64,000 nucleotides of DNA, taken from NCBI RefSeq assembly GCF_001613345.1, contig NZ_BDCE01000048.1:1-64000 (forward strand), in the 5' to 3' direction. The stretch's first letter is position 1, and the number at the start of each line of letters is the position of its first letter. The notes under the pieces were generated by a model. It did no database searches. It was given only the letters and a program-made list of their open reading frames with translations, and was not told the DNA's origin. Source of the stretch: Nocardia uniformis NBRC 13702. GTDB taxonomy: Bacteria; Actinomycetota; Actinomycetes; Mycobacteriales; Mycobacteriaceae. Shown here piece after piece: positions 1-8,398 of this stretch. The position numbers were made by a program, and so were the translations under genes.

Positions 1-97
1 TCATCGACCGAATATCGCCGAAATGCTTCCACGTCAATGACTTCGGTCCCAGTGGCGCGGACACATCCCAGTCGTCGCTCTTGACGAACTTGCTCAT
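1..97 (-). CDS. MpaB/DUF2236-type oxygenase, N-terminal fragment cut by window edge
   Basis: Only the first 32 codons lie in the window; the frame runs off the left edge without a stop. The start is ATG at 97, with a strong GGAGGGAG ribosome site about 8 bases upstream on the minus strand. The visible protein reads MSKFVKSDDWDVSAPLG, followed shortly by the tract TWKHFGDIRSM. That resembles the N-terminal 'GPxSLTWKxFGD' block of the MpaB/DUF2236 family of haem-type oxygenases (relatives of the latex clearing protein Lcp). This is family recognition from a short piece, so the function is inferred. It is divergent from the hydrolase gene at 273, and a second member of the same broad family lies at 1233-2513. 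Confidence 0.55.
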   Translation of the reverse strand, partial: MSKFVKSDDWDVSAPLGPKSLTWKHFGDIRSM

Positions 98-272
98 ACG
101 GTCGAGCTCCCTCCACGTGGCATGCCGCTCGACAATATCTGGCAACAGTCGCTACCTGATTGATAAAACCGGTCGAAACTCACGGCGCGCACGCCCCCGG
201 GATCCTGCGGACGATGTCATCCTGGGCTGGGGGTGCTCGTATCGGCGAAGTAATCGCAGGAGGACCACATCG

Positions 273-1211
273 ATGACAGGCTACGACCGACTGCCGGAGA
301 CCACCCCGGTCGCACCGCAGCCCAAAGGGATCGGCTGCTTCCGCGGCGAGGGCGAACGCGCCACCTTCGTCGCCGCCTATCGCGATGGTATGGCCCTGCT
401 GCCACCGGTCGAGGAGGAGCGAATGGTGGACACCGGCTTCGGCCGGGTGACCGCCTACCGGTTCGGACCGCCGAGCGACGAGCCGATTGTGCTGCTGTCC
501 GGGCGGCAGGCGTCCACCCCGATGTGGCGAGAGAACCTTCCGGGCCTGCTGCGGCACCGGACGGTGTGGTCGATGGACAGCATCGGCGAACCGGGGGCGA
601 CCGCGCAGACCGTACCGCTGACCGGACCCGAGGATCAGGCGCGGTGGGTCGACGAGGCCATAGCGGCACTCGGGCTCGAACGGGTGCACCTGATGGGTGT
701 CAGTATCGGCGGCTGGCTCGCCGTGCAGACCGCCATACACAGACCGGCGCGACTGGCCTCGGTCATCCTGCTCGATCCGGCCGTAACCTTCGCCCCGGTG
801 GCCTGGAAGATGATCGTCGTTTCACTCGGCAGCGTCATTCCGGGTATGCCGCAAGCACTTCGGCATCGGCTGCTCAGCTGGATCTCCGGCGGTGCGCAGG
901 TGGATGACACCATTCCCGAGGCGCGGCTCATCGCCTCCGGTATGCGTGGCTTCCAACAGCGGCAGCCGACACCTGCCCAACCGAAGAATGAACAGCTGCA
1001 GGCGATCACAACGCCGATGCTGGCGATTATCGCCGGTGCCAGCATCATCCACAATCCGGCGAAGGCGGCCGCGCGGGCCCGGCGGGTGCCGGGGGCGCAG
1101 GTCGAACTGTGGCCGGGGCGCTCACACGCCATCAATGGTGAAGCACCCGACGAAATCGCCGATCGGGTAGGTAAATTCCTCGACTCGCTGCCGTCGCGCG
1201 GTGTCACGTAG
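273..1211 (+). CDS. alpha/beta hydrolase
   Basis: A 312-residue alpha/beta-hydrolase-fold protein, probably a cytoplasmic esterase or lipase-like hydrolase of unknown substrate. The nucleophile elbow is GVSIGGW and the likely catalytic His is in SHAING near the C-terminus. The usual HG oxyanion region before the elbow reads LLSGRQAS, so it departs from the consensus HGxxxS. The tract VHLMGVSIGGWLAVQTA is typical of the actinobacterial subgroup in which a FxAAYxxGMAL segment precedes the fold, and that segment is present here. ATG at 273 was chosen because an excellent AGGAGGA site lies 8 bases upstream. The frame is open up to 81, but that extension (Arg/Ser-rich) does not look like protein. 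It is flanked by MpaB-like genes on both sides, which may mean a shared lipid or hydrocarbon role; that is an inference. Confidence 0.85.
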   Translation: MTGYDRLPETTPVAPQPKGIGCFRGEGERATFVAAYRDGMALLPPVEEERMVDTGFGRVTAYRFGPPSDEPIVLLSGRQASTPMWRENLPGLLRHRTVWSMDSIGEPGATAQTVPLTGPEDQARWVDEAIAALGLERVHLMGVSIGGWLAVQTAIHRPARLASVILLDPAVTFAPVAWKMIVVSLGSVIPGMPQALRHRLLSWISGGAQVDDTIPEARLIASGMRGFQQRQPTPAQPKNEQLQAITTPMLAIIAGASIIHNPAKAAARARRVPGAQVELWPGRSHAINGEAPDEIADRVGKFLDSLPSRGVT

Positions 1212-1232
1212 CCGCCAAACCACGAATTCTCG

Positions 1233-2513
1233 TCAGCGGCGGAATTCCTCCACGGGTTCGAAGGTGGCCGCGCGGTCGCCCACCTCATTGCGGTACCACT
1301 GTTCCCGGCGGCGGCGTTGGACTCTGTCGGCGACCTGATCCAGGCCGGGGATGGTGCGGCGCAGGGTTTCCGCGCCGAAGATCAGTGGGGCCTGGATGAT
1401 CGGGTGCAGTACCCAGGGGAAGCGGCGGGGCATGGTGTGGCGGGCGTACGTGGCGGGCAGTAGCCAGACACCGGTGTAACCGATCTGGACGCGGTAGTTG
1501 ATTTCGTCGCGCAGCCGTTTGCGCCAGGGCGTGCCCGGTTTTGGCTCGAAGGCGGGCAGGTAGGACTCCACCAACTCCTCGCCGTCCGCCCCCGCCGTAT
1601 AGGCGCGTTTGACGAAGGCCGCGAACATGAGTTGGACGGATTCGCGGAAGTCACGCGGATACCAGTCGGGCTGCACGCCCAGCAGATGTCCGACATAGCG
1701 CCAGAAGTGCAGCGTCGCTTCGATTTCCCGCACGGTCGTCTGATGGCCGACGCTCCACAGCGCCAGTCCGGGTACGACGCTGCCACCCATGAGGGTCAGG
1801 GCCGCGTCGCCGACGCTGATCGGCACGCCCCAGGCGTCGTAATCCCATTCCGGCCGCTGCATGAGTTTGCGGCGAATGAAGACGTGCATGATCCGTACCC
1901 GCATGGCGGTCTGGCGTCCGCGCGCGCCCGGGTCGAGGCCGCCGGGTTCGGAGACATCGATCCAGAAGCGCACCGTCTCCAACTGCCGCTTGTGCGCCTT
2001 ATCGCCCGCATAGCCGCCCGCGTACGACAGCGGTTTGGCAATGGAGCTCTCCGAGTACATTTCCAGGGTGCTGGTGGTGGCGAAGCTGAAAACCGAGGTG
2101 CCCCAGCGTCGAAACACCTTCGCGCCCTCGGCGACGAGCTCGGGGTCGAGCCACCGCGGCGCCGTCTCGAACTCCTCGAAGAGGCGAATGAGCGAAGGCG
2201 GCGCGTTCGGTACCGACCGCACGCCGTGTTCGAGGGCCTGATCGAGCATGGCACGGCCGGCTTTCGGACCGAGCTCGCCCAGATAGACCTCGTCGACGAA
2301 GGCCTCACCCACCGGATCGGCCTGGTAGTAGGCCGCCGCGAAGCTGTGGACGAGGTCCTCGGAGGGTTGTGGATCGAATCGGAAAACCGTCCGGAACAGT
2401 TTCCGCGCCTGCTGTACGCGCGGATCGTCGAGCCGTTCCCAGTAGCGGAACTCGGTCGGAACCTTGCCTGCCGCAGCGATCTCGAAAGTCGCGGGCACCT
2501 TCTCGCGGGCCAT
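1233..2513 (-). CDS. MpaB/Lcp-like (DUF2236) oxygenase
   Basis: A 426-residue protein of the oxygenase MpaB/latex clearing protein (Lcp) superfamily, whose studied members are b-type haem dioxygenases acting on polyisoprene or related substrates. Family hallmarks are the RVRIMHVFIRRKL helix (candidate Arg and haem-ligand His) and FWRYVGHLLGVQPDWYP in the second half. There is no signal peptide, unlike secreted rubber-cleaving Lcp, so an intracellular substrate is likely. The start is taken at ATG 2513 (MAREKVPATFE). An upstream ATG at 2543 lies inside the palindrome shared with the divergent TetR gene, so it is less likely. Regulation by that neighbour is probable from the divergent layout and operator. 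The substrate is unknown. Confidence 0.8.
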   Translation of the reverse strand: MAREKVPATFEIAAAGKVPTEFRYWERLDDPRVQQARKLFRTVFRFDPQPSEDLVHSFAAAYYQADPVGEAFVDEVYLGELGPKAGRAMLDQALEHGVRSVPNAPPSLIRLFEEFETAPRWLDPELVAEGAKVFRRWGTSVFSFATTSTLEMYSESSIAKPLSYAGGYAGDKAHKRQLETVRFWIDVSEPGGLDPGARGRQTAMRVRIMHVFIRRKLMQRPEWDYDAWGVPISVGDAALTLMGGSVVPGLALWSVGHQTTVREIEATLHFWRYVGHLLGVQPDWYPRDFRESVQLMFAAFVKRAYTAGADGEELVESYLPAFEPKPGTPWRKRLRDEINYRVQIGYTGVWLLPATYARHTMPRRFPWVLHPIIQAPLIFGAETLRRTIPGLDQVADRVQRRRREQWYRNEVGDRAATFEPVEEFRR

Positions 2514-2524
2514 GCCACTAGCGT

Positions 2525-2557
2525 AAAGTGAGCGAGTGCTCACCTTCTACTCACTTT
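2525..2557. promoter_or_regulatory. probable TetR operator between divergent oxygenase and TetR genes
   Basis: GTGAGC-GAGT-GCTCAC at 2528-2543 is a perfect 6-bp inverted repeat with a 4-bp spacer. A wider pair, AAAGTGAG at 2525-2532 and CTCACTTT at 2550-2557, is also inverted. It sits between the chosen starts at 2513 (minus) and 2576 (plus), where a repressor would control both genes. AGTGAGC/GCTCACT half-sites are common for TetR proteins. Binding by the adjacent regulator is inferred. Confidence 0.65.
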
Positions 2558-2575
2558 TTCCAACTGCTCGCGCGA

Positions 2576-3184
2576 ATGACTGACACCCCAGTTGGTCGGC
2601 GTCGCAAGCCCACGCAGGAGCGCGCCCGCGAATCCCGTGACCGCATTCTCGACACGGCCGCTCAGCTTTTCGCCGAACGTGGTATCGCCGATACCTCCAC
2701 CAACCGCATCGCCGCGCACGCGAATATGAGCATCGGCACGCTCTACCGGTACTTCAGCGATAAGAACGAAATCGTGGAGATCCTGCGCGCGCGCCTGCTC
2801 GTCGAACTGGAGGAACGCTTCACCGAGGCGGTGCTGCGCGGTATCGGCCTGTCCCCGCGTGATTCGGTGGCGGCCAGCCTGCACGCCATCGTCTCCGTTC
2901 TGGGCGATCGTGAGCCCCTGGTCCGCGCCCTCACCGCCGATGCGACCGTGGCGGGTTCGGGCTTCGGCGGTCTCGAACGCCGCCTGCTCTTCCTCACCCG
3001 CGCCTATCTGCTGCAACACCTCGGCCCGCTACCCGATGACGAACTCGATACCCGCGCCTTCGTCATGGTGAATGCCGGTCTGGCCGCGGCGCTGCGCATC
3101 GGCCTGAAACCCCCGCCCGACCTCGACCGCGATCGGCTCATCGACGAGACCGCGAACATGATCGGAGCGTGGCTGGCGACCTGA
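2576..3184 (+). CDS. TetR/AcrR family transcriptional regulator
   Basis: A 202-residue TetR-type repressor. The N-terminal helix-turn-helix is clear: RDRILDTAAQLFAERGIADTS, then NRIAAHANMSIGTLYRYF, where the recognition helix ends in the classic LYRYFSDK. The C-terminal ligand domain (about 70-202) is not specific enough to name a ligand. The start is placed at ATG 2576 (MTDTPVGRRRK); an in-frame ATG-like start at 2528 would begin inside the operator palindrome. No strong ribosome site is visible, so the start is uncertain. It is divergent from the Lcp-like oxygenase and most likely represses that gene and itself. Confidence 0.88.
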   Translation: MTDTPVGRRRKPTQERARESRDRILDTAAQLFAERGIADTSTNRIAAHANMSIGTLYRYFSDKNEIVEILRARLLVELEERFTEAVLRGIGLSPRDSVAASLHAIVSVLGDREPLVRALTADATVAGSGFGGLERRLLFLTRAYLLQHLGPLPDDELDTRAFVMVNAGLAAALRIGLKPPPDLDRDRLIDETANMIGAWLAT

Positions 3185-3265
3185 ATGCCGCACCGACGTC
3201 GGAAGTTCCGTGCGACACGCGATGGTCACCCACCGTTCACGCGCATTCGCCAAGGTATTGCGGTG

Positions 3266-3820
3266 ATGAGCTTCGCGACCATGGACGACCTGATGGCACT
3301 GCTGGGCGACTGCGCCGACGTATGGGATATGCCCGACCGCAGTGGTGACCCCGTGGACATTCTCGACCACGATCGCCAATGCGCGGAACTACTGCGCACC
3401 TGGTTCCCGGACGATGAGGAACTCCAGGTCGCCGGATTGGTCCACGATATCGGCCACCACCTCGTCCCCGGCGATGACCATGGTCATGGCCGCACTGGCG
3501 CACAGGCGGTTCGTGCCCTGCTCGGCCCCCGGGTCGCCCGCCTGGTCGAACTGCATGTGACCGCGAAACGCTATCTCGCGGCGGTGGATTCGGCCCATGA
3601 ACTGTCGGTGTCCAGCCGACGCACCCTGCTCGCGCAGGGCGGCCCGATGAGTCCCGACGAGGTCGTCGCCTTCGAAGCGGATCCGGACTTCGGAGCCGCT
3701 GTCGCACTGCGTCGCGCCGATGACGCGGGCAAGGTCGTCGGCCTCACCGTGCATCCGCTGGACTGGTGGCGACCGGTGGTCGAACGCGTCGCGGACCGCT
3801 GGTTCACCCGTTTCGGGTGA
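3266..3820 (+). CDS. PhnZ-like HD-domain protein
   Basis: A 184-residue HD-domain protein. Metal-binding residues appear as HDR near the start, then VAGLVHDIGHHL (the HD pair), a following DHGHGRTGA, and LVELHVTAKRYL. The block HVTAKRYL, then LLAQGGPMSPDEVVAFE and an ALRRADDAGKV tail, matches the phosphonate-degradation HD oxygenase family (PhnZ-type, mixed-valent diiron), not an ordinary phosphohydrolase. No phosphonate genes are near, so the real substrate is open. The start is ATG 3266 (MSFATMDDL); the frame reaches back to 3185 directly after the TetR stop, but that stretch is Arg-rich and not family-like. It may be co-transcribed with the TetR gene 81 bases upstream. Confidence 0.75.
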   Translation: MSFATMDDLMALLGDCADVWDMPDRSGDPVDILDHDRQCAELLRTWFPDDEELQVAGLVHDIGHHLVPGDDHGHGRTGAQAVRALLGPRVARLVELHVTAKRYLAAVDSAHELSVSSRRTLLAQGGPMSPDEVVAFEADPDFGAAVALRRADDAGKVVGLTVHPLDWWRPVVERVADRWFTRFG

Positions 3821-3909
3821 TGGCAGCGCCCCGGCGGTGATCGACAATCCATCGCGGCGGCGCAACCGGGTCGGCCGCCTTCACGGTGTTGCGGGAGCAG
3901 GGAGAAACC

Positions 3910-5379
3910 ATGCTCGACGAGGCGGATCACGGTTGTTCTCGCTCTGGCGCCGGGACGCCTCGTCACGGACTGCCGGGGCGAGCACTGCTCACGGTCGGCG
4001 CGGCGGTGACGGTTGTCGCGGGCTTGGTGACCTCATGCGGAGCCGGTTCCGACCCCGGCACCTCGTCGAGTACCACCAGCGCGGCTTCGACGGACGCCGA
4101 ATCCGTCGCAACCGACGCCTATATCTTCGGGTATCCGCTGGTCCTCATGGATGCCACCCGGGAATCCGCCATGGCGGGTGTGCCCGCCAACCGGATCGCC
4201 GCGGTCGGACCCATCGATCCGACACAGAACTCGGTGGTCATGCCCAATGTCGATACGGTGTACGCGTCCGCGTGGCTGGATCTGCGGACCGAGCCGGTCG
4301 TTCTCCAGGTGCCGGAAATGGCGGATCGCTACTGGCTCATGCAGATCATGGATGCCTGGACCAATTCCACCCACGACCCGAGCATTATCGCGCCGCAGGT
4401 CGACGATGGTCAGGGTGCGCCGTATACCTACGCGATCACCGGACCGGACTGGTCGGGAACCCTGCCGCACACCATGACTCGGCTGGCCATGCCGACCGAA
4501 ACAGCCTGGATGCTCGGTCGTATCGAGTATCGCGACAGCGCCGACCTACCGGCCGCACAGGCCTTCCAGCGCCAGTTGGGTATGGCACCGTTGAGTGCGT
4601 GGCAACGCGGTGAGCGCCCGGCCCCTGTCGGCGATCCGGCTGCCGCCGTGGCGGTTTCACCGCCGGACCAGGTCGCCGATATGGACGGTCGCACCTTCTT
4701 CACTCGGCTGAACACGCTCATGGAGACCAATCCGCCCGCCGCCGCCGACCAACCGGCGCTGGACCGCTTCGCCACCATCGGCATCGAACCCGGCGGCAGG
4801 GTCGACACCGTTTCCGATGACCTCCTGAATGCCGCCGTGGAAACCGCCCGGAACCGGATTCCGGCGTACCGGAATCCGAAGGCCAGGCGGGAGAACGGCT
4901 GGGAATTCGCCACCAACCTCGGCAGCTACGGCACCGACTACCCGCTGCGCGCCGCCACCGCGTGGACCTCGTTGGGCGCCAACCTGCCCAAGGACGCGGT
5001 GTATCCGTCACTGGTGGCCGACGCCACCGACAGCACCGGTGCGCCACAGCGCTACCGGCTGAAGTTCATCGGCGGACAAACCCCACCCGCCCAGGCGTTC
5101 TGGTCGCTGACCGCCTACACCGCCGACGGCTACCTGGCGAGCAATCCGGCGGGTATCTACTCGGTCGGCCATCAGGTGCCCGTGATGCCGAGCCCGGACG
5201 GGTCGGTCGAGTTGGCCATTCAGGCCGATGACCCGGGACACACAGTGCCGCTGGGCAATTGGCTACCCATTCCCAGCACCGGCGAGTTTCGGCTGCTGCT
5301 GCGCCTGTACGGCCCCGACAGGAGAGCGTTGGACGGCACCTGGCAGCCACCCGCTCTGACGCCGATACCGACGGGATAG
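3910..5379 (+). CDS. DUF1254/DUF1214 domain lipoprotein
   Basis: A 489-residue predicted lipoprotein. After a charged start, a hydrophobic segment (about 24-40) ends in the lipobox LVTSC with Cys43, so the protein is probably anchored on the outer face of the membrane. The mature part is a DUF1254 domain (DAYIFGYPLVLMD, then PNVDTVYASAWLDLRTEPVVL and DRYWLMQIMDAW) followed by a DUF1214 domain (FWSLTAYTADGYL, then NWLPIPSTGEFRLLLRLYGP). The biochemical role of this family is not known. ATG 3910 is preceded by AGGGAG 6-7 bases upstream; an upstream in-frame start at 3886 lacks this. Its 3' end converges on the small lipoprotein gene with a 10-base gap. Confidence 0.85.
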   Translation: MLDEADHGCSRSGAGTPRHGLPGRALLTVGAAVTVVAGLVTSCGAGSDPGTSSSTTSAASTDAESVATDAYIFGYPLVLMDATRESAMAGVPANRIAAVGPIDPTQNSVVMPNVDTVYASAWLDLRTEPVVLQVPEMADRYWLMQIMDAWTNSTHDPSIIAPQVDDGQGAPYTYAITGPDWSGTLPHTMTRLAMPTETAWMLGRIEYRDSADLPAAQAFQRQLGMAPLSAWQRGERPAPVGDPAAAVAVSPPDQVADMDGRTFFTRLNTLMETNPPAAADQPALDRFATIGIEPGGRVDTVSDDLLNAAVETARNRIPAYRNPKARRENGWEFATNLGSYGTDYPLRAATAWTSLGANLPKDAVYPSLVADATDSTGAPQRYRLKFIGGQTPPAQAFWSLTAYTADGYLASNPAGIYSVGHQVPVMPSPDGSVELAIQADDPGHTVPLGNWLPIPSTGEFRLLLRLYGPDRRALDGTWQPPALTPIPTG

Positions 5380-5389
5380 CGGGACGGGG

Positions 5390-5785
5390 TCAGTTGCCCT
5401 GAAGCCCGGTGGCGATCCTGACCACAACCGTATCGGTGGTGATCTCCTGCACCGTGACGCTCGTACCGTCGGCGGGCTGGGTTTCCCCGACCGGGACGGA
5501 AACCTCCTGGCCAGCGACCCGCAGCGTGGCCGTACTGCCGTTCACGGCAACCAATTCCGCATCCATGCCCAACACGCTGGCCTTGGCGTCCACGCCGCGG
5601 TCGAAGGTGATGGTGCAGCCACTGACCTGGCATTCGGTTTTGGAGCCGGGGCCCTCCGCGGTGCAGGCGGTCGCTCCGAGTGGAACGAGCACAGCGAGTA
5701 CGGACAGGGCAATCAGCCGTCGATAGCGCACGCGCTCAGTGTAGGAGGAATCGGTCGCGTCCAGTGGGTCGAGCATTTCGGCCAT
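5390..5785 (-). CDS. small hypothetical lipoprotein
   Basis: A 131-residue protein that I do not recognise. It has a basic stretch (RYRRL), a hydrophobic segment and the lipobox LGATAC with Cys41. The short beta-rich mature domain has paired cysteines (CQVSGC) and repeated Val/Thr strands. It is probably a cell-surface lipoprotein. The start is uncertain: ATG at 5785 or 5776 would give a long N-region, while GTG at 5731 would start just before the signal sequence but has no ribosome site. It is divergent from the TetR gene at 5841 and convergent with the DUF1254 lipoprotein. Confidence 0.6.
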   Translation of the reverse strand: MAEMLDPLDATDSSYTERVRYRRLIALSVLAVLVPLGATACTAEGPGSKTECQVSGCTITFDRGVDAKASVLGMDAELVAVNGSTATLRVAGQEVSVPVGETQPADGTSVTVQEITTDTVVVRIATGLQGN

Positions 5786-5840
5786 CGACCTACGATTGGA
5801 TCGGCGTTACAAATTCCACTCACGGATAGGGGGTCACGCG

Positions 5841-6536
5841 GTGCCCAAAGGCTCCAGGCGCACGTACCGCACGGGGCTGTCCCGTGCGGCGATTGTCGAC
5901 GCCGCGCTGGCTCTGACCGCCGAACGAGGTCTCGACGGCTGGAGCATGCGCGATCTCACCGCCCGCCTCGACACCTCGCTGTCGGTGATCTACCACCATG
6001 TCGGTGACCGGGGCCGAGTGTGTGCCGCCGTCGTGGACCGGGTCTACGCGGATATGGGTGCGTCGCTGGATGAAACGGATTGGCGGAAACTGCTGTACGG
6101 CGTGCTGTCGGCCATGATCGACCATATGGCGCGCTATCCGGGCGTCGCGGCGTGGTTGCTGCGCAACGGCCCGCAGACCGAGCAGCTCATTCCCGTTCTG
6201 GACGCGGGTATTACGTGCATGCTCGACGCGGGGTGGGGTGACGAGGCCGCCGATGCGTACTCCATCGCCTTCAACACCACCCTCGGGCTCATTGCCCTCG
6301 GTGACCAAAGGGTGGGTGAGAACGCCGATCTCGGTATCGCCGGCCTGCAACACCTGATCGCGGCCGACCCGGCGGCGGGGCGTGGGGCCAAGCAGATGCA
6401 GCGGATGGTCGAGCAATTCGTCGCCAGCGATGCCGCGCAACGGGAAGCGGTCCAGCGCGAGTACTGCCGCTACGCGCTCGACCGGGTTCTCGACGGGCTC
6501 GAAGTGCGCCTGCACGCGCTGCGCACCACGGGCTAG
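5841..6536 (+). CDS. TetR family transcriptional regulator
   Basis: A 231-residue TetR-type regulator with DNA-binding helices RAAIVDAALALTAERGLDG and LTARLDTSLSVIYHHVGD, the second ending in the characteristic YHH turn. The C-terminal half (about 80-231) is a helical ligand domain resembling the TetR_C class. GTG 5841 (VPKGSRRTYRTG) is preferred because an AGGGGG site lies about 8 bases upstream; the frame is open from 5796. The ABC transporter pair begins 90 bases downstream behind a long perfect palindrome, so this regulator probably represses those exporter genes. The ligand is unknown. Confidence 0.85.
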   Translation: MPKGSRRTYRTGLSRAAIVDAALALTAERGLDGWSMRDLTARLDTSLSVIYHHVGDRGRVCAAVVDRVYADMGASLDETDWRKLLYGVLSAMIDHMARYPGVAAWLLRNGPQTEQLIPVLDAGITCMLDAGWGDEAADAYSIAFNTTLGLIALGDQRVGENADLGIAGLQHLIAADPAAGRGAKQMQRMVEQFVASDAAQREAVQREYCRYALDRVLDGLEVRLHALRTTG

Positions 6537-6582
6537 CCGCCCGCTTTCACAGTCACCCTTGTATTCGCCCGCGCGGTCGCTA

Positions 6583-6617
6583 CACTCCAAATTAGAACAG
6601 TGATCTAATTTGGAGTG
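6583..6617. promoter_or_regulatory. operator-like palindrome before the ABC exporter genes
   Basis: Two perfect 14-bp arms, CACTCCAAATTAGA at 6583-6596 and its complement at 6604-6617, are separated by ACAGTGA. The right arm overlaps the ribosome site (GGAGTGGGGG) of the ATG at 6626, so a bound repressor would block transcription and the folded RNA would hide the site. The AT-rich core TTAGAAC...GATCTAA is like many TetR operators. The adjacent TetR (5841-6536) is the natural candidate binder. The inverted repeat is seen directly; the binder is inferred. Confidence 0.7.
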
Positions 6618-6625
6618 GGGGTCTC

Positions 6626-8398
6626 ATGAGCACAGTGGTTCTGGAACCAGCGGCAGTCGAGGAGGCTGCACCGCCCGAGAAACCACGTGGACTGAGCGTC
6701 GTGCTTGCTCCGGTGCGGGGCCGACTGGCGGTGGCGGCCGGATTGCAGCTGCTCGCCGCGCTTGCCGGGCTCGCGCCCTATATCGCGGTGGTCGAAATCG
6801 CGCGCGAACTCCTCGGCGGCACGACGGTCGATCGTGGCGCGATCTGGGCGTGGGTCGCGGTCGCGGTCATCGGTTTCGCGATCCGCACGGTAGGTGTGGC
6901 GGCGGCGTACACGCTCAGCCATATCGCGGATGCCGATGTGGGCCTGGCGATTCGGCGCGATATGGCGCAACGGTTGGGCCGGGTGCCACTGGGCTGGTTC
7001 ACCGACCGAAGTTCCGGCCGGGTGAAACGGGTGCTCTCCGACGATGTGGCGGCCGTCCACCACCTGGTCGCGCATGCGCTCAATGATCTGGTGGCCGGAG
7101 TCGTCACGCCGGTCGTCGCACTGGGCTACCTATTCTTCCTCGACTGGCGGCTGGCGCTGATATGCCTTGCGCCGCTGGTGATGTGGTTCGCGATAGTCGC
7201 TTTCGAGATGCGTGGGGAGACCGCTCGGGTGGCGCGCTGGAGTGCCGAAATGGATAAGGTCAATGCCGCCGTTGTCGAATTCGTCGATGGTATCGCGGTG
7301 GTGAAGGCCTTCGGGCAAGCCGGGCGAGCGCAGGACCGCTACCGCCGTGCCGGTGATGATCTCGCGCGCTTCTTCAGTGAGTGGGCGGGCCCGATGCGCC
7401 GCCTGGAGGCGATCTCCTCCACTCTCATTTCCCCACCGGTGCTGCTGCTCACCGCGCTCGGCGGAGCCGTATGGCTCGCCGTCGATCCCATCGAGGTCAT
7501 CGCCTTCGTCATGTTGGCGGTGGGGCTCGGTGCGCCGGTGCTGGCGCTCGGTTTCGGCGCGGTCGCCATGCAGATCGCCACCGATGGCGCCGGGCGGATC
7601 GCCGAACTGCTCGCCGCACCCGTGTTGAGCCGCGCCGCCGAACCGGTGTCGCCACAGGATTCGCGGATCGAATTCGACTGTGTTCGTTACTCTTACGATG
7701 GCCGGACACCGGTACTCGACGGTATCGATCTGGTCCTGGAGCCCGGGACGATCACCGCGCTGGTCGGTGCCTCCGGTTCGGGTAAATCGACGCTGGCCCG
7801 GCTACTGCCGCGCTTCTGGGATGTCGACCACGGTGTGGTGCGCATCGGCGGTGTCGATATCCGGGAGATGTCGGAGCATGATCTCTACCGTCAGGTCGGG
7901 TTCGTCTTCCAGGAAACGGCTCTGCTGCGCACCAGTATTCGTGACAATATCGCCCTCGGTCGGCCGACGGCCGATATGGCCGAGGTCGAGGCCGCCGCGC
8001 GTGCGGCGCAGATTCACGATCGCATTGCCGCGCTGCCGCGAGGATACGACAGCATTGCCGGTACCGAGGCGCAACTGTCCGGCGGTGAGGCGCAAAGGGT
8101 TTCGATTGCCCGCGCGCTCCTCGCCGACACCCCCGTCCTGGTACTGGACGAGGCGACCGCGTTCGCGGATCCGGAATCGGAAGCGGCGGTGCAGGATGCG
8201 CTGTCTCGACTGGTCTCCGGTCGAACGCTGCTGGTGATCGCGCACCGGCTACACACCATTCGTGGCGTCGACCGGATCGCTGTGCTCGCGCACGGTCGCG
8301 TGGTCGAGCTGGGTCGCCACGACGAATTACTCGCGGCCGGTGGCGAATACGCGCGCATGTGGGCCGCGCAATCGGGAGTTCGGGAGGAATCGCTGTGA
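6626..8398 (+). CDS. ABC transporter half-unit, permease-ATPase fusion (first subunit)
   Basis: A 590-residue half-transporter with an N-terminal six-helix exporter-type membrane domain (about 20-330) and a C-terminal nucleotide-binding domain. The ATPase motifs are intact: Walker A GASGSGKST at about 381, Q-loop VFQET, signature LSGGEAQRVSIARALL, Walker B VLVLDEATAFADP and H-loop IAHRLHTI. The D-loop reads AFADP instead of SALD, a variant I associate with siderophore-type half-transporters such as IrtA; that link is from memory and weak. The GTG of the next gene overlaps the stop by 4 bases, so the two products almost certainly form a heterodimer. Substrate unknown. The palindrome at 6583-6617 suggests TetR control. 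Confidence 0.88.
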   Translation: MSTVVLEPAAVEEAAPPEKPRGLSVVLAPVRGRLAVAAGLQLLAALAGLAPYIAVVEIARELLGGTTVDRGAIWAWVAVAVIGFAIRTVGVAAAYTLSHIADADVGLAIRRDMAQRLGRVPLGWFTDRSSGRVKRVLSDDVAAVHHLVAHALNDLVAGVVTPVVALGYLFFLDWRLALICLAPLVMWFAIVAFEMRGETARVARWSAEMDKVNAAVVEFVDGIAVVKAFGQAGRAQDRYRRAGDDLARFFSEWAGPMRRLEAISSTLISPPVLLLTALGGAVWLAVDPIEVIAFVMLAVGLGAPVLALGFGAVAMQIATDGAGRIAELLAAPVLSRAAEPVSPQDSRIEFDCVRYSYDGRTPVLDGIDLVLEPGTITALVGASGSGKSTLARLLPRFWDVDHGVVRIGGVDIREMSEHDLYRQVGFVFQETALLRTSIRDNIALGRPTADMAEVEAAARAAQIHDRIAALPRGYDSIAGTEAQLSGGEAQRVSIARALLADTPVLVLDEATAFADPESEAAVQDALSRLVSGRTLLVIAHRLHTIRGVDRIAVLAHGRVVELGRHDELLAAGGEYARMWAAQSGVREESL

